Assembly: GCF_005771435.1 (NCBI RefSeq)
Contig: NZ_VANI01000016.1
Span: 62,001-126,000, forward strand
Length of the DNA stretch: 64,000 nucleotides
Direction of reading: 5' to 3'
Origin: Microbulbifer harenosus
GTDB taxonomy: Bacteria; Pseudomonadota; Gammaproteobacteria; Pseudomonadales; Cellvibrionaceae
In this document: positions 59,641 to 64,000 of the stretch, in pieces
How the letters are laid out: each line of letters starts with the position of its first letter
Numbering within the stretch: the stretch's first letter is position 1
Program-made: the position numbers and the translations under genes
The notes under the pieces: generated by a model
What the model was told of the DNA's origin: nothing
The model's input: the letters and a program-made list of their open reading frames with translations, nothing else
The model's database searches: none

Positions 59641-61689
59641 TTATTCAATACCGGAGTGACGCAGCAGCGCATCTATTTTAGGGGCTCGGCCGCGAAATTC
59701 TGCGAACAGGTCCTGCGCATCGCGACTTCCGCCCTGCTCCAGCACGGTGGAGAGAAATCTCCGGCCGGTGTCCGCATCGAAGATACCGTTTTCCTCAAAC
59801 AGGGAAAACGCATCCGCGCTCAACACCTCCGCCCACTTGTAGCTGTAGTAACCGGCGGCGTAACCACCGGCAAAAATATGGCTGAAACTGTGCTGGAAGC
59901 GGTTGTCCGGCGATACCGGTACCACCGACACCCGGGTGCGCACATCGTTGATCAGCCGCTGGATTTCCTCAGTATTTGCCCCCTCCGGACGCGAGTGCAG
60001 CAGGAAATCGAACAGTGCAAATTCCAACTGGCGGACGGTAAACATCGCCGACTGGAAATTCTTGGCCGCGAGCATTTTATCCAACATGACCTGGGGCAAT
60101 GGCTCGCCAGTCTGATAGTGCCCGGAAATCATCGCCAGGGCCTGCGGTTCCCAGCACCAGTTTTCCAGGAACTGGCTGGGCAGTTCCACCGCATCCCAGG
60201 CCACCCCGTTAATTCCGGACACCGCCGCTACATCCACCTGGGTGAGCATATGGTGCAGGCCGTGGCCAAACTCGTGGAACAGGGTGGTGACCTCGTAGTG
60301 GGTCAGCAGCGCCGGTGCGTCTTTGGAAGGAGAAGAAAAATTGCACACGAGATAGGCCACCGGCAGCTGCAGGCCGGCGATGGCCTGGCGGCGCACGCGC
60401 GCGTCGTCCATCCAGGCACCACCGCGCTTTTTCTCACGGGCGTAGGGATCGAGATAGAAGCCGGCGATGGGTTCACCGCCGCGCTTCAGCCAGTAAAAAT
60501 GCACATCCGGGTGGTAGCTGGCCACAGTGTCATCCCGCTCGGCGACCACGCCGAATAGCCTCTCCGCCACCGCAAACATTCCGGCGAGTACCCTCGGGTA
60601 GGGGAAATACGGGCGCAGGTTCTCCTGACTCACGGCGTAGCGGGCCTGTTTGAGTTTTTCCGCAGCCCAGGCGATATCCCAGGGCTGCAGCTTGTCGAGA
60701 CCGAGTTCCGCGGTGGCGAAGGCCTGCAGCTCGGCAAATTCCCGCACCGCCGCGGGCCTGGCGCGCTTGGCCAGATCCCACAGGAACTTCTCCACCTCCT
60801 CCGGTGATTCCGCCATCTTGCTCGCCAGCGAGCGCTCGGCGTAGTTCTTCATACCCAGCAGGTGCGCCTGCTCCGCGCGCAGGGCGAGGATTTCCGCCAT
60901 TACATTGGCATTGTCGAACTCGCCGGCGTTGGGGCCCACATCGGAAGCGCGGGTGATGTAGGCGTAATGAACCTTCTGGCGCAGCGCGCGATTTTCCGCG
61001 TGGGTCATCACCGCCAGGAAACAGGGGCCGTCGAGGGTCAACAGCCAACCCTGTTTGCCTTTCGCTTCCGCCAGTGCCGCAGCCGCCGCCAGCGCAGAAT
61101 CCGGAATCCCCGCCAGTTCCGCCGCGTCGGTGATATTCAGGGTCCAGGCATTGGTGGCGTCCAGCACATTGTTCGCGAACCGGCTCTTCAGCTCCGCCAG
61201 GCGCTTGCTGATAGTGGCATAGCGCGTGCGCTTCTCGCCCTCCAGGCTCACGCCACCCAGATGCATATCCCGCAGGCCGTGGCGCACCGCCTGCTGGCGG
61301 GCCTGAGGCCAGGAGGAGAAATCCGGCGACTTCGCCAGTGCGCGATAGACCGCGTAAAGCTCGGCGTTCTGCCCGAGTTCGGTCCAGTACTCGGTCACCT
61401 TCGCCAGGCAGGACTCGTAGGGCGCGCGCCAGTCGCCGCTCAGCACGCTGTTCAGGTGCGAAACCGGCGAGAACGCCTTGCTCAGCTGGTCCTGAGCCTC
61501 CTCCAGCGGGGCCAGGGTTTCCTCCCATACAGGGTGTTCTCCGGCCTTTTCCAGGCTGGATTGCAGCTGTTCGCGGCATTTCCCGATCAACGCGCTAATG
61601 GCCGGCTCCGCGTGCTCCGGCTTTACGGTATCGAACGGCGGCAGTACCGGAGCGGCGAGCAGCGGGTTGGACGACGGCGTGTCAGACAT
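59641..61689 (-). CDS. prlC: Oligopeptidase A (M3 family)
   Basis: A 682-residue cytoplasmic zinc peptidase that degrades signal-peptide fragments and other oligopeptides. The zinc motif HEFGHGLHH (HExxH) is intact, and the C-terminal SFSHIFAGGYAAGYYSYKWAEVLSADAF is typical. ATG 61689 is preferred because AAGGA sits six bases upstream; ATG 61695 is too close to it. Confidence 0.94.
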   Translation of the reverse strand: MSDTPSSNPLLAAPVLPPFDTVKPEHAEPAISALIGKCREQLQSSLEKAGEHPVWEETLAPLEEAQDQLSKAFSPVSHLNSVLSGDWRAPYESCLAKVTEYWTELGQNAELYAVYRALAKSPDFSSWPQARQQAVRHGLRDMHLGGVSLEGEKRTRYATISKRLAELKSRFANNVLDATNAWTLNITDAAELAGIPDSALAAAAALAEAKGKQGWLLTLDGPCFLAVMTHAENRALRQKVHYAYITRASDVGPNAGEFDNANVMAEILALRAEQAHLLGMKNYAERSLASKMAESPEEVEKFLWDLAKRARPAAVREFAELQAFATAELGLDKLQPWDIAWAAEKLKQARYAVSQENLRPYFPYPRVLAGMFAVAERLFGVVAERDDTVASYHPDVHFYWLKRGGEPIAGFYLDPYAREKKRGGAWMDDARVRRQAIAGLQLPVAYLVCNFSSPSKDAPALLTHYEVTTLFHEFGHGLHHMLTQVDVAAVSGINGVAWDAVELPSQFLENWCWEPQALAMISGHYQTGEPLPQVMLDKMLAAKNFQSAMFTVRQLEFALFDFLLHSRPEGANTEEIQRLINDVRTRVSVVPVSPDNRFQHSFSHIFAGGYAAGYYSYKWAEVLSADAFSLFEENGIFDADTGRRFLSTVLEQGGSRDAQDLFAEFRGRAPKIDALLRHSGIE

Positions 61690-61791
61690 GGGCATTCCTT
61701 GACGGTGGGCGAGCTTCGCCCGGGCGAGGCTCGTGGAGAAGGGTTAACATATGTTCCGTATTTTAGTGGATTGCCCAAGTGGAGGTCAGCC

Positions 61792-62340
61792 TTGTCCAAG
61801 CCCGATTCCCAAACATTGCGTCAACACCGGGGCCACAGCCCGAAACCCGGCGAGCGGGTGTATATCGACCCCCAGAGCTGTGTGATCGGCGACGTGGAAC
61901 TCGGTGACGACTCTTCCGTGTGGCCGATGGCGGTAATCCGCGGCGACATGCACCGGGTGCGCATCGGCGCCCGCACCAGCGTGCAGGACGGCGCAGTGCT
62001 GCACATTACCCACGCCAGCGATTTCAACGAAGGCGGCTGGCCGCTCACCATCGGTGACGATGTCACCATCGGACACAAGGCCTGCCTGCACGGCTGCACC
62101 GTGGGCAGCCGGGTGCTGATCGGCATCGGCGCGATTGTACTGGACGGCGCGGTTATCGAAGACGAAGTCGTGCTCGCCGCCGGCGCGCTGGTACCGCCGG
62201 GCAAGCGGCTGGAAAGTGGTTACCTGTATGTTGGCTCGCCGGCAAAACAAGCGCGGCCACTGTCGGAAAAAGAGAAAAAATTCTTCACCTACACCGCCGG
62301 CAACTACGTAAAACTCAAGGATGAATATCTCGCAGGCTGA
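61792..62340 (+). CDS. Gamma-carbonic anhydrase family protein (YrdA-like)
   Basis: A 182-residue left-handed beta-helix protein. Metal-ligand His residues are in VLHITHASDF and GHKACLHGCTV, as in YrdA/CaiE-type proteins; whether it hydrates CO2 is unknown. It starts with TTG 61792, with GGAGG six bases upstream; the long frame before it is antisense to prlC. It is divergent from prlC. Confidence 0.9.
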   Translation: MSKPDSQTLRQHRGHSPKPGERVYIDPQSCVIGDVELGDDSSVWPMAVIRGDMHRVRIGARTSVQDGAVLHITHASDFNEGGWPLTIGDDVTIGHKACLHGCTVGSRVLIGIGAIVLDGAVIEDEVVLAAGALVPPGKRLESGYLYVGSPAKQARPLSEKEKKFFTYTAGNYVKLKDEYLAG

Positions 62341-62403
62341 CGCAAAGGCCGCCGGCGCACAGCAAATGTTGCCATGTACGCCGGCCCCAGTTGCGCACCG
62401 CGG

Positions 62404-63837
62404 TTATTGCGCCGATGCCTGCAGTGGCGTCGGCTCCAGTTCAATATCGTAGTAGTAGGGTCCAACCCATTTTTCCTTGCGCTTGTAGGCCTCCATCCGA
62501 TGGTGCACATCGCGCAGGTCCCACTCCAGCCGGTCGGCAATCTTCACGGCCTTCTTCTGCAGCCGCTGTGCGCGCGGAAAATCGCCCCGCGCGGCAGCCA
62601 CAGCCGCTTCGGTCTCCAGGATGCGGACCTTGTCGAAATAATTCACAGGCTCCGCCGCCACCAGCTTTTCCGCGTGCGACAACTCTTCCTGCGTAATCTG
62701 GCCCGGGCCGGATACCAGCTCCCATGCCAACAGCAGGCCCGAGAAATAGTGGCCATTGGCCGCAGCGTTTTTTAGCCAGCGGATGGCGTGGGCGCGGCGC
62801 TCTTCCTCAGGCATTGCCCCAGGACTGCTGGCCAGATACTGCTGTGCTTCGGGCAGGCCTGCGACCGCTGCGGCGCTGATCCATTTCATGCCGCCCTCAG
62901 CGTCTGCTTCACACCCTCGCCCGGCGATCATATTGCGGCCAATCTCGTACTGGGCGTGCGGTATACCCTGCTTTGCCGACTCCAGATACCACCTGTTGGC
63001 GGTCTGATACTCCAGGTTTACGTCTTTCATATAGTGTTGGAAGGAGCGGAACACGCCGAGCCGATAGGCATACACATACTGCGCCAAGCCGTCGCCGGCC
63101 TCGGCCTTGTCTCGCCACTCCTGCAGCTCCGCAACCAGCCCTTGCTTGTTGTCGATCTTGCCGTGCATCGAGAACGAAATGGCGGTCTTGTAACCGCCGG
63201 TCGGCTGCGCAAGCGGCATCGGCTCATAGCGATAGTAAAGGGCCGACTCGCCCGCGGCCTGCGAAAAATCTTCCCCACTGGACTGCACCACTGCCACATC
63301 CCGCACGTGGCCACCGGGCATCACCGAATACTCCACCACCACGCGGCCAAACTGCCCCTTGCGCAACGCTGTCTGCGGGTATCGCGGCTGCTTCTTCGAC
63401 ACCGGTGTGCGGTCCACGTCGCACTCATCGTCTGAAAGCAGTACCGGCGCTAACTCCGTGCTCAGTACTTCTGTGCTATAGCTATCCAGCAGCGCATCCA
63501 GACGCGCCTTGGCCGCCTGCTGCTGCGCCACACTGAGGCCTGAGAAGACTTTCTCAGCAGTGAGCAACATGTTTTCCGTGTCAGACTCGGACCCCGCCAA
63601 CTGCATCCACGCCCAGGCCTCTACAGGGTCGCGCTCAACATACTCGCCCCGGTAGTACATGACTCCGATATTGAATGCCGAACTGTAGTCGCCGATCGCG
63701 GCCAGTGCGTCGAAGCTGCGGTAGGCTTCGGTAAAGTTTCCCGCAGTGTAGGCCTCCATGGCCTTGTCGAAATTTGCCTGTGCCGGCAGCGCAGCACCGG
63801 CGAGAATCAACATCATCCCGAGAAAAGTCCTTTTCAC
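62404..63837 (-). CDS. Exported Sel1-repeat protein with an internal TonB C-terminal domain
   Basis: A 477-residue protein. After the signal peptide (to LPAQA-NF) come Sel1-like repeats (25-75), a TonB_C-like domain in the middle (about 145-225; QPRYPQTALRKGQFGRVVVEYSV and VRDVAVVQSSG), then more Sel1-type repeats (about 240-400). TonB domains are usually C-terminal, so this order is unusual. There is no inner-membrane helix besides the signal, so it is unlikely to transduce energy like TonB. Function is unknown; periplasmic protein interaction is inferred. Confidence 0.8.
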   Translation of the reverse strand: MKRTFLGMMLILAGAALPAQANFDKAMEAYTAGNFTEAYRSFDALAAIGDYSSAFNIGVMYYRGEYVERDPVEAWAWMQLAGSESDTENMLLTAEKVFSGLSVAQQQAAKARLDALLDSYSTEVLSTELAPVLLSDDECDVDRTPVSKKQPRYPQTALRKGQFGRVVVEYSVMPGGHVRDVAVVQSSGEDFSQAAGESALYYRYEPMPLAQPTGGYKTAISFSMHGKIDNKQGLVAELQEWRDKAEAGDGLAQYVYAYRLGVFRSFQHYMKDVNLEYQTANRWYLESAKQGIPHAQYEIGRNMIAGRGCEADAEGGMKWISAAAVAGLPEAQQYLASSPGAMPEEERRAHAIRWLKNAAANGHYFSGLLLAWELVSGPGQITQEELSHAEKLVAAEPVNYFDKVRILETEAAVAAARGDFPRAQRLQKKAVKIADRLEWDLRDVHHRMEAYKRKEKWVGPYYYDIELEPTPLQASAQ

Positions 63838-64000
63838 CGCAATCTCCTGTGTTTTTGTGTTCTTTGTTGCTACTTGGCGCGGAAGAATAACATTCAGGTG
63901 CGCAATTTTTCACCCGGGCCCGAGTCGCAACGGGTGATACGCGGATATTTCACTAGCGAAAAACACAGCAGTTACTGCACTTAGCCCTTCGACATTCCGC

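Noticed and set aside
60862..61791. Upstream 310-codon extension of the gamma-carbonic anhydrase frame
   Set aside because: It is antisense to prlC; the TTG at 61792 with GGAGG fits the family start.

Overview
The window looks like a chromosomal segment of a marine, polysaccharide-degrading gammaproteobacterium, most likely Microbulbifer or a close member of the Cellvibrionales. The evidence is a secreted PL7 alginate lyase with two binding modules joined by polyserine linkers, a large carbohydrate-type TonB-dependent receptor, the polA / engB / cytochrome c4 / dsbA gene order shared with Pseudomonas, and high-GC, densely packed genes. The genus is inferred; no rRNA or tRNA gene was seen.

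Layout. 1-5.5 kb: TonB-dependent receptor and alginate lyase. 5.8-10 kb: an electrophile or redox-stress patch with a MerR regulator, a carboxymuconolactone decarboxylase-family lipoprotein behind a MerR-type promoter, a LysR regulator, a zinc-type alcohol dehydrogenase and a major-royal-jelly-like protein. 10-12.3 kb: a GNAT/C39 fusion and two small lipoproteins. 12.4-29.6 kb: one minus-strand operon of about 18 genes for an aryl polyene (APE) pigment. 29.8-36.6 kb: M28 peptidase, several uncharacterised proteins, a membrane c-type cytochrome that resembles the soluble part of cytochrome c/FTR1 iron permeases, and DsbA. 36.8-42.6 kb: cytochrome c4, EngB, two small unknown genes behind a Fur-box promoter, an 850-base non-coding region, and DNA polymerase I. 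42.8-46 kb: a small secreted protein and divergent znuA / znuCB. 46-56 kb: a CPBP protease, then the aa3 cytochrome c oxidase locus (ctaCDGE, SURF1, heme A and heme O synthases, SCO). 56-64 kb: MATE pump, two unknown proteins, YheV-like zinc ribbon, oligopeptidase A, gamma-carbonic anhydrase and a TonB/Sel1 protein.

How the genes work together. In the APE operon, two ketosynthases, a chain-length factor, two acyl carrier proteins, a ketoreductase and two dehydratases (one fused to the AMP-ligase) build the polyene. An aromatic amino acid ammonia-lyase could supply a coumarate-type starter. A flavoprotein with a halogenase-like WxWxIP motif and a lysine at position 73 could halogenate the aryl ring. 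Acyltransferases, a glycosyltransferase, a LolA-like carrier and an MMPL exporter would attach and move the product to the outer membrane. In the cta locus, structural subunits sit next to nearly all their copper and heme assembly factors.

The most interesting signals are the halogenase-like enzyme and ammonia-lyase in the APE operon; a candidate small RNA downstream of polA, in the position of Spot 42/ErsA, with an RpoE/AlgU-like promoter and a strong terminator; a second terminator next to it preceded by three stem-loops; a znuC that appears to start with CTG; and the cytochrome that lacks the FTR1 permease.
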